Positions 33,792-46,775 of a stretch of 64,000 bases of DNA are shown here, piece after piece; the stretch's first letter is position 1; every line of letters begins with the position of its first letter. A program made the position numbers and the translations under genes. The DNA is from Warburgia ugandensis (taxonomy: Eukaryota; Streptophyta; Magnoliopsida; Canellales; Canellaceae): contig CP141126.1 of the NCBI GenBank assembly GCA_035236585.1, positions 11,917,001 to 11,981,000 on the forward strand, in the 5' to 3' direction. The notes beneath the pieces are model-generated. The model searched no databases. It worked only from the letters and a program-made list of their open reading frames with translations, and had not been told where the DNA came from.

Positions 33792-35252
33792 TACTTAGGC
33801 TTTAACCTCATAATACAACGGGAAAGTCTTTTCTTGTGGTCCAAGAATGCTCACTACTAAGCGCAAAATACACTTATTCATATCTTTCAACAGTCATTAG
33901 GCTATGGAGCCCATGAGGCTACTCATAGTTATCCAAAATAGAGCTTTTTGCAAGGTCTTGGTTTGTGAGACAAGCACTTAACCATCTTGCTTGAGTGGTA
34001 AGACATGTAAGGTCATTAGTAAGCTTTCTCCAAAAGGGTTCATTGAGCAATGTCATTAAATTATTCTTCATTTCTTTTGTGTGTTTAATAGGCACCTAAA
34101 ATACACCACAAACTATAATTTAGAAAAGTACGACATTAATCTATGTTAAGGGACTAATCAACATATGCCAGAAGTCCTAAGACCAGTGGAACATGTCGAG
34201 TCAAATTATTCAAACTAATGTCCCATATCATTGGTGAGTCCTCTTGCATCCCATAACATTGATGGGTCTGACTTGGGATCTAACAATTAAGCTATAAATT
34301 TCTGTAACGGCACGTTTCCTTTTATTTCCACTATTGAGCTAGAAATTTGTAAGCTTCTCTCAAATGCCATGCTTTGATGATCTGTTAAATGTTGAGCTCC
34401 TAACTGCTGGCCTCATTTTCAAGCATAGTTGACAATTATAGGAGTTCTTAATAAAGTAGCCATGACATTATCAAACATAAAGGAGTTTGAGTATCATCTT
34501 TTCTATGATTTTTACATGTATTTTTTTTCTAAAGACTTACAAACAAGTGTCTGTGCAGGTACTTTTCAAATATTTTTTTTAACTCCCTTCTATAAAATAC
34601 ATCTCATAAATATCTCCACAAATTTCTACATGTGAAATTCATCTGAGGATTGGTGTTTGTTAATCAACATAAAAAAATATTCATAGAACAAAATAAGAAG
34701 TTCAGATTTTTACAAATCCCGATGAGATTGTGCACATCAATCCCTCTTTTACCTTAGCCCTACTTAGTACAATGGAGAAGGATTAATTTTTTCTATATAA
34801 AAAGAAGTACAATGCACCTAGGTTTGAATTTGGCAGTTCATGGGTAAATCCAAAGTTTAGTGAGACTAAGCACTCAGAAAGTCAAGCAGAGTAATTTTTC
34901 AAATTAAAGGGGTAATAGTGTCACGACACTTGTAAGTGGGTATTCCCGTAATTCTGTTCTTGGACGGCCTAACGTTGTAAACATGGACGAAAGGCTCTCC
35001 GTCGATGGAGCATTTTATAAAATCGACAGCAAAAACACTCTCGCACCTTCTTCTCGCGCCATTCCCACAGAAAACTCCCCTTTCAAAAGAAGAAGAAGAA
35101 GAGGAAGGAGGAGGAGAAGGAGAAATCTTTCCCTCTCTCTTGCAGTAGTATGTCTCATTTCTTCTCTCTCTCAGATACTAGAACGTTCTGTCATTGCTGA
35201 AATTTCTCCTTCTTGTAGTTTCCACTGTGTGAACGAGCTTGCAAGTACATGC

Positions 35253-38200
35253 ATGGAGGTGAGAGAGAACATGGGTTCAGCCACACAGTCGAATGCCGTC
35301 GAATCGTTGGCATCGGCAGCAGTAGTGAGCAGCAGTGGACTGCCGCAGCAAGTGATGAACATGGCGGTAAGCATGGGCATGGAGAGAAGTTTGGGAGTTG
35401 GAAGTGGAGATTTGGAGAAGAAGAAACGCGAAAGGCCGAGGAAATATGGTCCCGACGGTAGCATGGCTTTGGGGCTTTCTCCGGGATTTTCAGCTTCACC
35501 TACCGAATTCTCTCCCAAGCGGGGTAGAGGCCGGCCACCGGGATCCGGCAACCGGCAACTTCTTGCTGCTCTAGGTGAGCTTCTGTTAACGAAAGTTACA
35601 GTCAAAATGGGAAAAATATGATCTTTTTCTTTTCATTTTTGTTCAATTTAGTGTTTTTTCTATAGATCTTGATTATTAATTTTTTTAATGGTAGAGATAT
35701 TTGTGGGTTATATGGGTGGGATTTAGTTTGAGAAAGGGTTGTGCTTACTCTGGAAAAGATTAGGTAGTTTTACTGGAGTTTTTGTCAGAGAAAGCTAGCT
35801 TGTCATAGATTTCTGGTGTTTTTCTTTTCCTTTTTGTTCTTTTTGGGGTTTGATTTTCATAGGGCTGTCTTAAACCTTAGGCTGTTTGTTCTTAAATATT
35901 TTCTATCTAAGGCTGCAAATAGCAGGGGAGAAAATCACTCTTCATGGGTAACTAAATCCGCAGTTTGTCATCCCCATGTCAGATAGCCCCCATAGAAAAT
36001 AGGAAAAACAGGGTAGTTTGGTGAATTTCACTTTGATTTATGCTGGGAATTTGAATTTGAGGGTTTAGTGAATGATGTCCTTGTGCATGGATTTGATCGT
36101 GAAGTATGTGTTTGATTTGAGTGAAGATTTTATTGGATTGGATTGGGCTTTGATTTAAAAAGTAAACTTTTTTGTGTAATTTTGTTTCTTTGTTATATTT
36201 TTAGCTCATGTTATATGCCTTTTGAATTTTGAAGGGGAGTGGGTTTCAACATCAACAGGAGGAAATTTTACGCCACATGTTGTGACAATTCAAACGGGGG
36301 AGGTAATGGATTGAAAAATCATGTGGGAGTTTGTTTACTGTGTTCTTCATTTTGTAATGATGGTTAGTGTGTAACTACTGGAAAAATGATGAGAGCAGAG
36401 CTCTGATGTAGAGTGACCATGTACTTTCTGTTGGTTATAGGATGTTGCGGCGAAGATCCACTCATTTGCCAAAAAAGGCTCCCGTGCCATTTGCGTCCTC
36501 TCTGCCAATGGAGCTATTTCTAATGTTTCACTATGCCAGCCTGGTTCTTCTGGCGGAACTCTAACATATGAGGTATGTAACAAAGCCATCATAGTGTTGA
36601 AATTTTACTCAATTCATTTGGAGATTGTGTTTTCGAATGGTTTGTATGGTCACTAGGTACTTTGCAATTTCTTTTTACACTATCTATATATTCCAAGCTT
36701 AGAATGACGAATTGTAAATTTTGTTGTGTTTAACTGATCAAAATGGTTACTATCTTCTTCAACTTAGTTCATTAGTACATTGTAAAACCTAAAATGAGCT
36801 CTCAAACGGGTTATTTTCTTCTTTTATTGCAAGCTGTCTTGCCTCGTTGCTTAAAGTTAAACCACATTAAGTTTCCCAAAATTTTAGGAATACTTGGGTT
36901 GCAAAATTTTAGGCATCTAGATGGTCAATGAGACAGTATCATCATTTTGTGGACAATACTGCAGTCTCTATAATACCTAAATTGTGGACTATGTACATTA
37001 ACTTTGCAAGGAAGTCAACCAAAACTATCTTTCTCTTTCTACATGTAGAGCTGTGATGAAATTCTCCCTTCTCTCTTACTTAATTGCTATTCCTTCTCCA
37101 TGTGTTTGGTTTACTCGTATGCTCCTAAATGGACAAGAGAGCTGCTGCTTCTTGCAAATCATTATTAAGATACTGGACAGAGGTTCCTCTATCCTTCAGC
37201 AAAAAACATTTGATGCTCCTATGCTCTATTGCATGCTTTTGCAACAATGGTTTGTTCTTTGGTTTCAACATCTCTATGCTAATGAATTGACTTTGAAAGC
37301 AACTCATTTTGTGGTTAGTTCGTTTTGTTTCTGCTGGCAATGCAAGACCTACTTTCTTTTCAATATCTTAATTCCGTTGCTCACCCTCACCATATCAATG
37401 CCAGTGAAGTAGTTTCTCCTTTTCCAAATTGTCAATGTGGATTCCATTTGTGCATTTAACTTTTAAGTTGTTCATTCCTTTTGAGTTAACTCCTTGTGAA
37501 ATATTATGCTGTGCAGACTAACAAGTTAAAATTCCTGGTCTCTCCTTTTGTTGGTTTTTGATGTGAGCTTTTGCGCGTCAACAATAAAATATAAATAATA
37601 GGTAGCTGGACAAGTTCCAATGTTCTACTTCAGAGATAAATATTTCTTCCTAAATAGTTTCCTTTTGCTTTCTTGGTAAGCAAATCAGTCCAAGTATGCC
37701 CAACATATCACCAGGTTTTGGAATCTCTCTCACAAGAGGTATTCTCCTTACCTCACAACTAGTTAACATTTTGACTGCATTGTTACAAAAGTAAGAAGGA
37801 AGAATATTGAAATTGGAAAGGCACATCAAGAAACACATTGATCAAGTGAAGAATATTTTTTCCAATAGTATCTGTTAAACAGATGTATGCCAAGAAGAAA
37901 ACTAACAATACTTCGAATAAGTATGAAGAATAATACTCTTCTCAGATTATGATTACTGTTGAATTGGAGGTAATCTTATCGTGATTACCCTGTAGAATCT
38001 TCTCTTTTTTTGGAGTTAAGATTGGACTCCATGTTATATGCTCGTCCTATGACATGTCAACTTTACCAACAGCTGGAGATGGGCATGCTAGAGAAGGAAG
38101 AATATTGAAATTGGAAAGGCATATCACGAAACACATCGATCGAGTGAAGAATATTTTTTCCAATAGTGCCTGACAAACAGATGTATGCTAAGAAGAAAAC

Positions 38201-41200
38201 TAACAATACTTCGAATAAGTATGAAGAATAATACTCTTCTCAGATTATGATTACTGTTGAATTGGAGGTCATCTTATCGTGATTACCCTGTAGAATCTTC
38301 TCTTTTTTTGGAGTTAAGATTGGACTCCATGTTATATGCTCGTCCTATGACATGTCAACTTTACCAACAGTTGGAGATGGGCATGCTAGAGAATGAACAG
38401 TGACTTGCAATTATGATTGAACAGGATGGCTGTACCAAACCTCCTCAATGTTATGGCAAAGAAATCACATCTGATTTCTGATTGTCCTGTTCATCTTCAG
38501 TTTTGGCTATCGTAATATTAAATTTGTCAATCTGTTCCTAGTATGCATGAACTACACTAGCTTCTTTGTGTTGAAACAAGAACTCCTGATTTCAACATTT
38601 ATAAGTTTGTAATACCTATGGAGTGGGGGCACCCCTAATGTGGTTGGAATATATATAGCATGAACTGACCTCTATTATGTTTGAATAAAAGGACAAGTGG
38701 AACCTATGGAACTTATCTTCTATTGAATGACTTCTGCTACTTATGATGCCTATATATATACCACATACACCTAGTTATAGTATTAGAATTCTCAACATGT
38801 GGCAAATAGCTGCATATAGCATTGGTGCTATTTAATCTTATACCATTGCAATCAATTTTTTTTAGTATATATGTGTATGTTCAGATGAATAGTTAGTCTG
38901 TACTTACGATTTACATTAATTATACATGACGTAGAAGGGGAGCCTTCGCACAATGGCAGGGTTGTAGTCGTGTGACCTTGAGGTCACGGGTTCGAGGAGT
39001 GGAAACAGCCTCTTGCAAAAGAGCAAGGTAGCAAGGTAAGGCTGCGTACTTTAGATTCTTGTGGTCCGCCCCTTCCCCGGACCCCGTTCATAAGAGGGAG
39101 CTTCGCGCATTGGGCTGCCCTTTTATATGTGACATGGAAAAGTACCAGGGTTGATATGCCTACCCTCTTTCTTTAGCCATCCACACTTTTAATTAGCTTT
39201 GTTGCTCACTTCATAAACTTTGATGACACAGAAAAAGACAGACAGCGAGAACTTCATCATTCACTTTTCATGGAGCTCTCTACTTCATCATGGCCTTGAA
39301 GTCATGAAGTTAGATATAACCGGAGCTGCCTAGATGGAGTTACATTACTTAGTCTTAGAATGACCATGAGGATTCCATTTATACGCCTAGAATGAGGCTG
39401 AAACCCATTACACTCCCTATAATTTGCAGAGAATAGAGCTAACAGTCTTAATTCAGCTCTAAATCTTCCACTATAGTGATCTGCAATCAATGTGGAGACT
39501 AATCAACCTCATGGGTTATGGACTTAATCCATGGGAATCTCTGATTATGCAAACAACACATAAATATGTAGGTGGAGAAGACAATGACCTTCAACTAAGC
39601 ATGGATAAGGAGATTACAGGATACAAGAGTCAGATCTCAAATGACCTCATTTTGTAGCACTTCTATTAATTCTTGGGGTTTTTTTGCAAAAGTGCCATTG
39701 CATTTTGGCATTCTTGCAAAAAATCCAATGTTTTTTTAGTTTTGCAAATTTGCCATTAAGTCTTTGTGAGCTTTGCAAAATTGCCGTTCTGTTAGTTTTC
39801 CATCTCCTTCATTGCTAGTTTTTTGAAAATTTCGATAATACCCTTCTCTATTTTGAATTCAAGTTCTATACTAATTAAACGAAGATTTCAGGCTTTGTAG
39901 ATGTAAACTGTATGAAGGACATGCAGGCTAATTATGTATTGAACTTTGAACAAGAATCTTCTGACAACTTGCTCTGCAGCCACTTAGGAGGGAGGATACT
40001 GAATCCACTCTCTGGATATTACCGTATTATTTCATTGTGATCCTAGGAATATCAGAAGTTGGGGAAATTTATTGAAGAATAAACTCAGAAAACATCTATC
40101 AGAAGTAGAAATGTGCTTGAATGTGCACATGTCAATTGATGAATAGCTTTCAATTGAAAATAAAAACCTTGTCTCTTTGTTGGTTGTAATCTTTGTTCTA
40201 TCGGATGAACTATAGATATTTTAGTCCCAAAGCACTTTTGCTGCCATGTCAAACCCCCAGGATGTCTCCAGTTGTAGGGGCTGGCCCATGGATTCTGGAC
40301 CCAACAGTTCGATCTGTTTTGTTTTTGCTGGCTGGTAGTTTTTTCTGTTTGTTTGTGAAAGTTAGACACACAGATGCTCATGCACAGCCTCAAAACCTAC
40401 GCACCCAAGTGAGAGGCTCCTCCTTTTGCTGGCTGGTAGTCCATTTTCTCACCTGCTCCACAAATACTATTCTAGTGAATAACAGATGAAAACACTAGAC
40501 CAATGGTGGCCGGATGCTTTGTTACTTGATCATTTATTTTGGTGACTTCCATGCTTTCAAACTTACCTTTTCATTATTGGTGGTTTTCTTCTCTTCTCCT
40601 TTACAATTTGTTTAGGATTTGCTTCTCCTGAGCATGGGTGTCCTGTCTATTGAAACTGAGCTTTTTATACATTTTCATTCAGGGGCGCTTCGAGATATTG
40701 TCTTTATCTGGGTCTTTTGCACTTTCTGATAATGGTGGAGTAAAAGGCAAAACTGGTGGGCTAAGTGTTTCACTAGCAGGACCAGATGGGTGTGTCATTG
40801 GTGGTGGAGTTGCGGGTTTACTGCTAGCTGCTAGCCCAATCCAAGTAAGAATTTAGTAACTTAACATATATGTGAAATACTGACTCATATGCCACTATTG
40901 TCTTTGTTGACCATGTATCATAATTCCAAAGTCAGGTTCTGTTGCTTGTTAAATATGGTGACATCATTGTTGTCATACCCATGGAAAACAGTAGCAGTTC
41001 TGAACTGGATTTCTATTATTATACTAACCACTCTTCTATTAGATATCAAGGCAGAAGTAAAGCTGATTGCGAACCTCATTTATCAAAATATGTAGAATTA
41101 TCCATCTAGACCTGGATCACTGAAAAAATACGGGAGTATGTAACCACCTGATAAATTCTTTTCATTATATTTGTTTTCTCTTTTCTTTTAGCATAATGGT

Positions 41201-43313
41201 TGAATACCTGAACAATTTGTGTTCCGCCTGAAGTCTTGAACCCAAGTTCCTTGGATAACTAATAATGCTTTGACTAGATGAAAAATGTATGTTCCACCCG
41301 GACAAAAGTTGTGGAAAGACCTTATTCATCACATAAGACCCTTCTTTTTTGGGCTCTAATTTGCCCTTAGACTGGCGTGAGATTACAATAGGTCTTTGCA
41401 CTAAGTTAATCATCAGAGTTGTGCTATGGCTCCATCTGCATAAGAAACTACGGTATCCATTCTCTAAGACTAGAATGAAGTAAGTCACTAATTTATGTAA
41501 TTATTTATATATGATATTACTTGTAACAATTATTCATATCAGTTCTTCAAATGTGGCTCATTGGCATTTGTTTGTTCTTTATCACGTTTTGTTTCAATGG
41601 AATAGATGAATCTCTGAATGATTGAAGAATTTATTAAATACATCTTTAGCTGGAAACCTTAACCTGTTTGTAAGTTGACATGGAAGTGGTCCCTCTCTTA
41701 CCCACATCCAGAGTTTCTCTGACTTAGAGGACTGCCTTGATCCATTAATTCGCCAGTAACCTGTATCCATATCCAGATAATGTAGGTATTTTGCATCTAA
41801 AAGTCCATTGGTTATGGTTCCAGACCAGGAAATTTGAACTGTTTAGTATACAAAGCATTATTTGTTTTGTCTGTGAGTGGCCCTGCTACATGATAAAACC
41901 TATCACAAGACATCGGTGACACCCAAGTCTATACTACTCGAAACATAATCCAAGTTGGCTTGGTTAGTTTAATAATTCCTGGTACAGTGACAAATTATTT
42001 TTTGACCTATTCTAAGTCTACTCTGTTACTTCCCAACTTTGATACCCTGTATCCTGTCGCATGGTAGATGATCGTTACCGGTCAGATCCTGTTAAATCTA
42101 CTCTGATGTGACCTTCTACAATAACAAAGTTACCTTGGTATAGCTATAAAACATACATTAGACTGACATCTATCATAAAACCCGTCATAAGAAAATATTA
42201 AGCAAGTTTTGTCGGCTAGCTCATCCTCCTATGGTTAAGCTTGCATTTTTCACTCATCTGGATCAGCAGTTGGGAATTTTATGCAAGGGATGATAATTGT
42301 GGTTAAGTTCTACATCCAAACCATCCTCGTACAAAACAATGATTACCCTAATGCCATTGTGACACATGTACTACATTGACCTCTAACATGAAGTCCATGC
42401 AGGCTTTGGTCATTTCACACTTGTGCTAGGGAGGTGAGAAAATATCAATATACTGTCATATGTAACTAAACCTCTAGGCATGCACATTGCAGAAGATATG
42501 ACAGAACGTACAAATCATGTTAAGTTACTATACACCGTTACACCAATATGTTAGCACAATTGTGTGTCCTGATTAGTTTATAGCGTGTGGGGAGAGAGAG
42601 AGGCGTCTGAACATCTGCAATACCTTTTATACTAATGATTGTAGTGATGTGCGGGGTGAATATACTGCCCAAAAAAAAATGGTCCATTACTTCAACCCAA
42701 ATGCATATAATAAGTGAACTATCACAGAATTCATGTTGGCCTCATTTATTTTACTAGTTATGGAGCTATGGTGGCGAGAAGAAAATAACTCTCACTTTTC
42801 ATCCAAAGTTTCAATATGCCATATCATTTGAGAGAGAAAGTTGCAAATCATAACTAAGCCGAAGTATACTCCTGCTATACCGCCATGATTATTCTAAGTG
42901 TACTGTCAATGCAACACCTATGTCACTAGAACCTTACCCTAAAATTTGCCTCTTTCTTCATCTTCCCTTTTTTTTTTTAACAGCTTGTAGTGGGCAGTTT
43001 CAAGCCCAACAGTAACAAGGAGCATCGAAGGAAAATAAATTCTGAATCTCCAATCCTTTCCGCAATTCCGACTACAGGTGTAGTCACAGTGGCAAGACCC
43101 ATATCCCAAGCATCACCAGAAGATGACACATGTGGAACGCCAACCTCTATATTGCCTGGGCAAAGTCAAGGAGATGGAGAAAACAGCACCGAGAATGACA
43201 AGAAACCCAACTCCACTTCATTACAATCACTTCGTTGGCATGATGCTAAGTCTGAGGCTGAGCAAGAACAGAAGCCTTCACCCGACATCAATATTTGTGT
43301 GGCTGGGGAATAG
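35253..43313 (+). CDS. AHL: AT-hook motif nuclear-localized protein (AHL, PPC domain)
   Basis: Five exons: 35253-35574, 36235-36302, 36441-36572, 40683-40844 and 42984-43313, in frame throughout, giving 337 residues. Residues 55-67 form a first AT-hook-like segment (KKKRERPRKYGP) and 89-99 a canonical one (KRGRGRPPGSG). The PPC/DUF296 domain spans about 109-240, with GNFTPHVVTIQTGED, GSRAICVLSANGAISNV and GRFEILSLSGSF. The C-terminus is hydrophilic. AHL proteins bind AT-rich DNA in the minor groove, form trimers through PPC, sit at matrix attachment regions and modulate transcription. Intron-bearing AHLs with two hooks belong to the Type II/III clade. The start at 35253 was chosen because it matches the usual AHL N-terminus; the frame is open upstream to an ATG at 34983. 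Intron 3 is 4.1 kb and carries a tandem duplication and a SINE. Confidence 0.92.
37795..38390. repeat. 298-bp tandem duplication in AHL intron 3
   Basis: Units 37795-38092 and 38093-38390 are head to tail and almost identical. Differences are scattered single bases, such as cacatcaagaaac against catatcacgaaac. Both begin gaaggaagaatattgaaatt and end near gggcatgctagaga. It is a recent local duplication without coding potential. Confidence 0.92.
38936..39123 (+). repeat. Au-type SINE in AHL intron 3
   Basis: A plus-strand full-length copy (ggggagccttcgcacaatgg to tgggctgccctttt) with a small internal duplication (gcaaggtagcaaggtaagg). An imperfect target duplication (tatacatgacgtagaa and tatatgtgacatggaa) suggests an older insertion. 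Confidence 0.88.
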
Positions 43314-44164
43314 GCTGAAGGGTATCCTTTGTTTTCTTTTAACAAAACTATCCTTCAAGCCTACCGTTACTTGAACTGTTCTAACAGGAGGGGCTGGCAT
43401 TTCCGTGAGGTTCTAGATTGGAGGGTACAGACTGGCCGGACATTCAAATTGGTCATTGAATTTCCTTTTCATTTATGTTACATTTTATCTGTGTTTTACT
43501 GTTACAGCTCTTGCATTTCTCTTGTTCTTCTAGCTGCTCAAAGATTATGGTATATTCTTTTAGTGGTAATACTTGAAAATTAGAAGCCTTGGCTTGCATG
43601 TAACTTGGTCCATCGAGATTCCTTCTGAATCTTTGGCCAAATCTTTAAATGGTGAAGACCTCTAAGGAGTTTTGGCGCTTGGTAGACCACTTCTTTAGAA
43701 AGAGGTTTTGAGGTTTAAATCTGTGCTTTCCGTGGTGTAAATCCAATGATTTTACGCATGCAGATAGAAGCGAGACCAAGATGTTTCATTATCCTAACTG
43801 AGTGGCAGTCTTAGATGGGCCAATTTCTTATGCATTAGATGATCCTGATAGCTATTCTTTGCCGCGTAAAAGGAATCAATGCTTGGGGTTAGGATTTCTT
43901 CACACTGCAGACTTGGGCAATGGCCTTCCAAAGAGGGTCCAGCAGCAATGGAATCGGTTGGGTTACAAAATGCTGTCCACTTGCAACTTTGATTTTATTG
44001 CTTTCATTTGACAAGGAAATATCATGCAAGTTCTAAGCAGCTTAGATAGGCCATCCTCTAAAGCTTTGACCTTAAGGTTCAGCAATTTCAGACGGGGGAG
44101 GCACTTGGGGCCATGACTTACTAAGAAGGATCCGGCAGCCAATAGTTTTAATCGGCCAAAATTT

Positions 44165-44322
44165 GGTTCCGGCACAACAGTAGAGTTGTCGTTGTCGTGT
44201 AACCCTGAGGTCACGAGTTTAAGGTGTAAAAACAGCTTATTGTAAAATGTAAGATAAGGTTACGTGCTTTGATTCTTGTGATGTGTCCCTTCCCTGGACC
44301 CTGCATGTGCATGGGGGCTGCT
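44165..44322 (+). repeat. Au-type SINE, degenerate
   Basis: The order of SINE blocks is kept (cacaacagtagagttgtcg, aaccctgaggtcacgagttt, cttccctggaccctgcat, ggggctgct) but with many substitutions. It is an old copy. Confidence 0.75.
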
Positions 44323-44661
44323 CGTAGCTTGGTTGGATGGGTTAGACGCGGTAAAAGTATGTGCAATTGGGGCCCGGTTGATGGAGTGATGATCTATTCT
44401 CCAATACTCTGGAGAGATTATATTGAAAATCTGATCGCAGGTTAACTTTTTCAGATAATGGGCCACCATATAACGAGCGTCTGCATAAGTTTTGGTAGCC
44501 AAACATTAACCCAAAATCACGCTTGTTTTTGACAATTCTACTATCCCAAGCACGTTCTTGGTCATTCAATGAGCACCGCCGCTTATACAAATTTCAAACT
44601 ATCCTCATTGGAGGATCAAACATATTTTCTGACCAAGAATATTGGTCTATTGGATATCCAA

Positions 44662-44813
44662 TGTGGTTGTGTGACTTTGAGGTCACGGATTCAATCCATG
44701 GAAACAGCCTCTTGCAAAATGCAAGGTAAGGTTGTGTACTTTAAGCTCGCTCTTGTGGTCCGCCCATTCTCCAGACCCTGCACACGTGGGAGCTTCGTGC
44801 ACCGAAACTGCGT
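44662..44813 (+). repeat. Au-type SINE, 5' truncated
   Basis: Starts at the B-box region (gtgtgactttgaggtcacgg) and continues through cagcctcttgcaaaatgcaa to gtgggagcttcgtgcaccg. The head with the A box is absent. Confidence 0.82.
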
Positions 44814-45803
44814 CGAAGACATTTGATTCATTATGTGAAGCTGAGGTGCACTGTCGGATGGTGATCTGCCCGTCTTATGAGGCAATTCTTTGCACGGGAC
44901 TTATTTTATTGAAACAAGAAAATGAAAATAAGAACTTCCTTGGTTGGAGGAAAAGAGGAATTTGTGCTTCTGAAAACGAAGCCTGTCCGTCCCTTGTGTT
45001 TCCTTATTTGATCGGATAGATCAAAATCGGAACGGGCTCTCATCCTTAGAATCACAAAGTTATGATAATAGATTTTTAATTGATAAATTCTATAAAAAAA
45101 AAAAAAAAACCTTCAACTGATTTAGTTGATTCTGATATTATTAATTATTTTGGGCATTATAATTGCCGAAAATACTAGGTCCAACTAAAGGCACAAAAAC
45201 AGAGGGCAGCTTGAGATCTATTATAAATTAGGTGCCTCAACTTAATATTTATACCTATTTTAAAAGATGTCACTCTACAGTGTACATGAAATTTTCATCT
45301 CAATTTTTGTTCAAGTCCTCTCTCTTTTTATCCAAGTTACTTTCTTTTTTCTTTGTGAGTATTAAGAATATTTCTTTTCATCGGTTCAAAATTTACATCT
45401 ATGAATTAAAAGGTCCTAATAATTAACTCTGCGATCAGTTGTTAGGATCAGTTCAATTTATTAATTTAAATAAATTAAAAATAATTAACCCATTTAAAGT
45501 GGCTCATTTTGTCTCAAAAAAGTCCATGCATTAACAAGGATTAATGAAGAAGTTTGAAACAATGAATCCGGAGTCTCAAAAAGTTACAGCAAATGTCTGG
45601 AAGTATCCCGAGCCGGCAAGAACCTTCCTTCCCTTCTCTATGCCATGCCACGTGGTAGAGTTTTCTAGTAACATCTCTCTCCTTCCACCCACTTCCTTGC
45701 CGAAGTAATAAAATCCTCTCGTTCTCCTTCAATCTCATCATCGGATCGGTTTCAACGCACATAGATTTCTTCAACAGACATTATTTCTTCGAGAGCCGAG
45801 ACA

Positions 45804-46289
45804 ATGGGGAAGGTAGCAGAAGGAAAGGAGACGGTCACGTCGGCGGAAGGTCGAGAATCGGTAGGGATTCGAGCCGTAAGTGGCGACGAGGAAGGCCAGA
45901 AAAAACTGGAGAAGATTGAGGTTAAAACACACAATCCCGATACATTGCAATACATTGAGAAAAAGCTGCACGATAAAGGAATCCAGCGAATGGATCGTCA
46001 CCCAGCGGACGGACTCGGTGGACTGAAAACGGTGCCCAAATCGGGACACGGGGGAAAGTTCACATGGGAAGGTCCGGGCGATTTGGCGGAGAACGAGCTT
46101 GAGCCTGCTCCGCCGGCACTAGACGAAAGAGATCCGAATTATGTGGATGAAGAAGAGGATGCGAGCGAGGTGGGCGGCGTTGTTATTGGGGTAGTGGAGG
46201 TTGCGAAGGCGCCGGAGTCCAAGGAGGGTGTTTCCAGGATCGATGTTCGGCCTCCTTCTGAGGAAGCCCTGAATGCTGCTGCTCCATGA
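45804..46289 (+). CDS. Hydrophilic conserved plant protein of unknown function
   Basis: A single-exon frame of 161 residues from ATGGGGAAGG to TGA. The protein is strongly hydrophilic, with alternating acidic and basic stretches and no signal peptide or membrane segment. Noticeable segments are KKLEKIEVKTHNPDTLQYIE (about 34-53), MDRHPADGLGGL (about 63-74), KSGHGGKFTWEGP (about 79-91) and an acidic NYVDEEEDASE stretch (about 112-122). The codon pattern, the length and the well-formed leader point to a real gene. The SGHGGKFTWEGP motif loosely recalls RNA-binding HABP4/PAI-RBP1-type sequences and the composition recalls LEA proteins; neither is proven. The minus-strand frame at 46119-46562 is its shadow. 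Confidence 0.8.
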   Translation: MGKVAEGKETVTSAEGRESVGIRAVSGDEEGQKKLEKIEVKTHNPDTLQYIEKKLHDKGIQRMDRHPADGLGGLKTVPKSGHGGKFTWEGPGDLAENELEPAPPALDERDPNYVDEEEDASEVGGVVIGVVEVAKAPESKEGVSRIDVRPPSEEALNAAAP

Positions 46290-46731
46290 TAATCTATGGG
46301 TTTTTTCAGTGTAACATGAAGGAATGAAGAGGACAAAGTTACAAGACTTGTTAATGGTTTTCTGAAGTAATTGCTGAGAATAGAATCTACTTTCATTTTT
46401 CCTCTCTTTCCTGGATTTTCTTGTAGTAACGCTGCGTGGATATCTTAGGCAATTTTCATCCATTGCGAACAAGTATGTCGCTTGATTCAAGCCTACAAGG
46501 GTTTCCAGACTGTAGAAAACTGTCCTTTTTCCTCCAAATGGCCAAATATCAAAGGCACGCAACTAGCGTAGAGATTGGTACAATTTTGGTGCATCGATGC
46601 ATGATTTCTCACCTGGTGTATTTGTTTGGATCAGTCCGATAGAGTGGCTGCACTTGTCTTACTAGCTGCTATTTTCCAATTGTCCATCAAATTTCTGAAA
46701 CTTAAGAGCAAGGGTCAAGATTACAGCCTCT

Positions 46732-46775
46732 AAAAAAGGCAGCCCCGGTGCACGAAGCTCCCCTGCGTGGGTCGA
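46732..46775 (-). repeat. 44-bp Au-type SINE tail with target duplication
   Basis: Only the SINE 3' end is present, on the minus strand (gggagcttcgtgcaccgggg then ctgcc and T's). It lies between perfect 19-bp direct repeats ggtcaagattacagcctct (46713-46731 and 46776-46794). Confidence 0.9.

Larger units (their letters stand above)
30888..34982. other. Intergenic region with SINEs and a tRNA-like relic
   Basis: No protein-coding exon was recognised. It holds a full Au-type SINE (31226-31408), AT-rich low-complexity DNA (31960-32290), a degenerate tRNA-Ala-like sequence (33548-33620) and a 35-bp SINE tail with target duplications (33757-33791). The last kilobase is the presumed promoter of the AHL gene. 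Small open frames here, for example 31604-31861 and 32378-32671, have no family motif. Confidence 0.4.
43314..45803. other. AHL 3' region and intergenic space
   Basis: This holds the presumed AHL 3' untranslated region, two degenerate Au-type SINE copies (44165-44322 and 44662-44813) and the promoter of the gene at 45804. A 69-codon open frame at 43802-44011 shows no motif I recognise. The last 140 bp before 45804 are pyrimidine-rich, as in a 5' leader. Confidence 0.4.

Noticed and set aside
35171-35605. 144-codon minus-strand open frame
   Set aside because: Antisense to AHL exon 1, whose frame is supported by AT-hooks and splice continuity.
43802-44011. Open frame downstream of AHL
   Set aside because: A 69-codon frame with no recognisable domain and no supporting splice structure; may be chance.
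46119-46562. 147-codon minus-strand open frame
   Set aside because: It overlaps the intact gene at 45804-46289 in antisense and has no motif; it reflects codon bias of the real gene.
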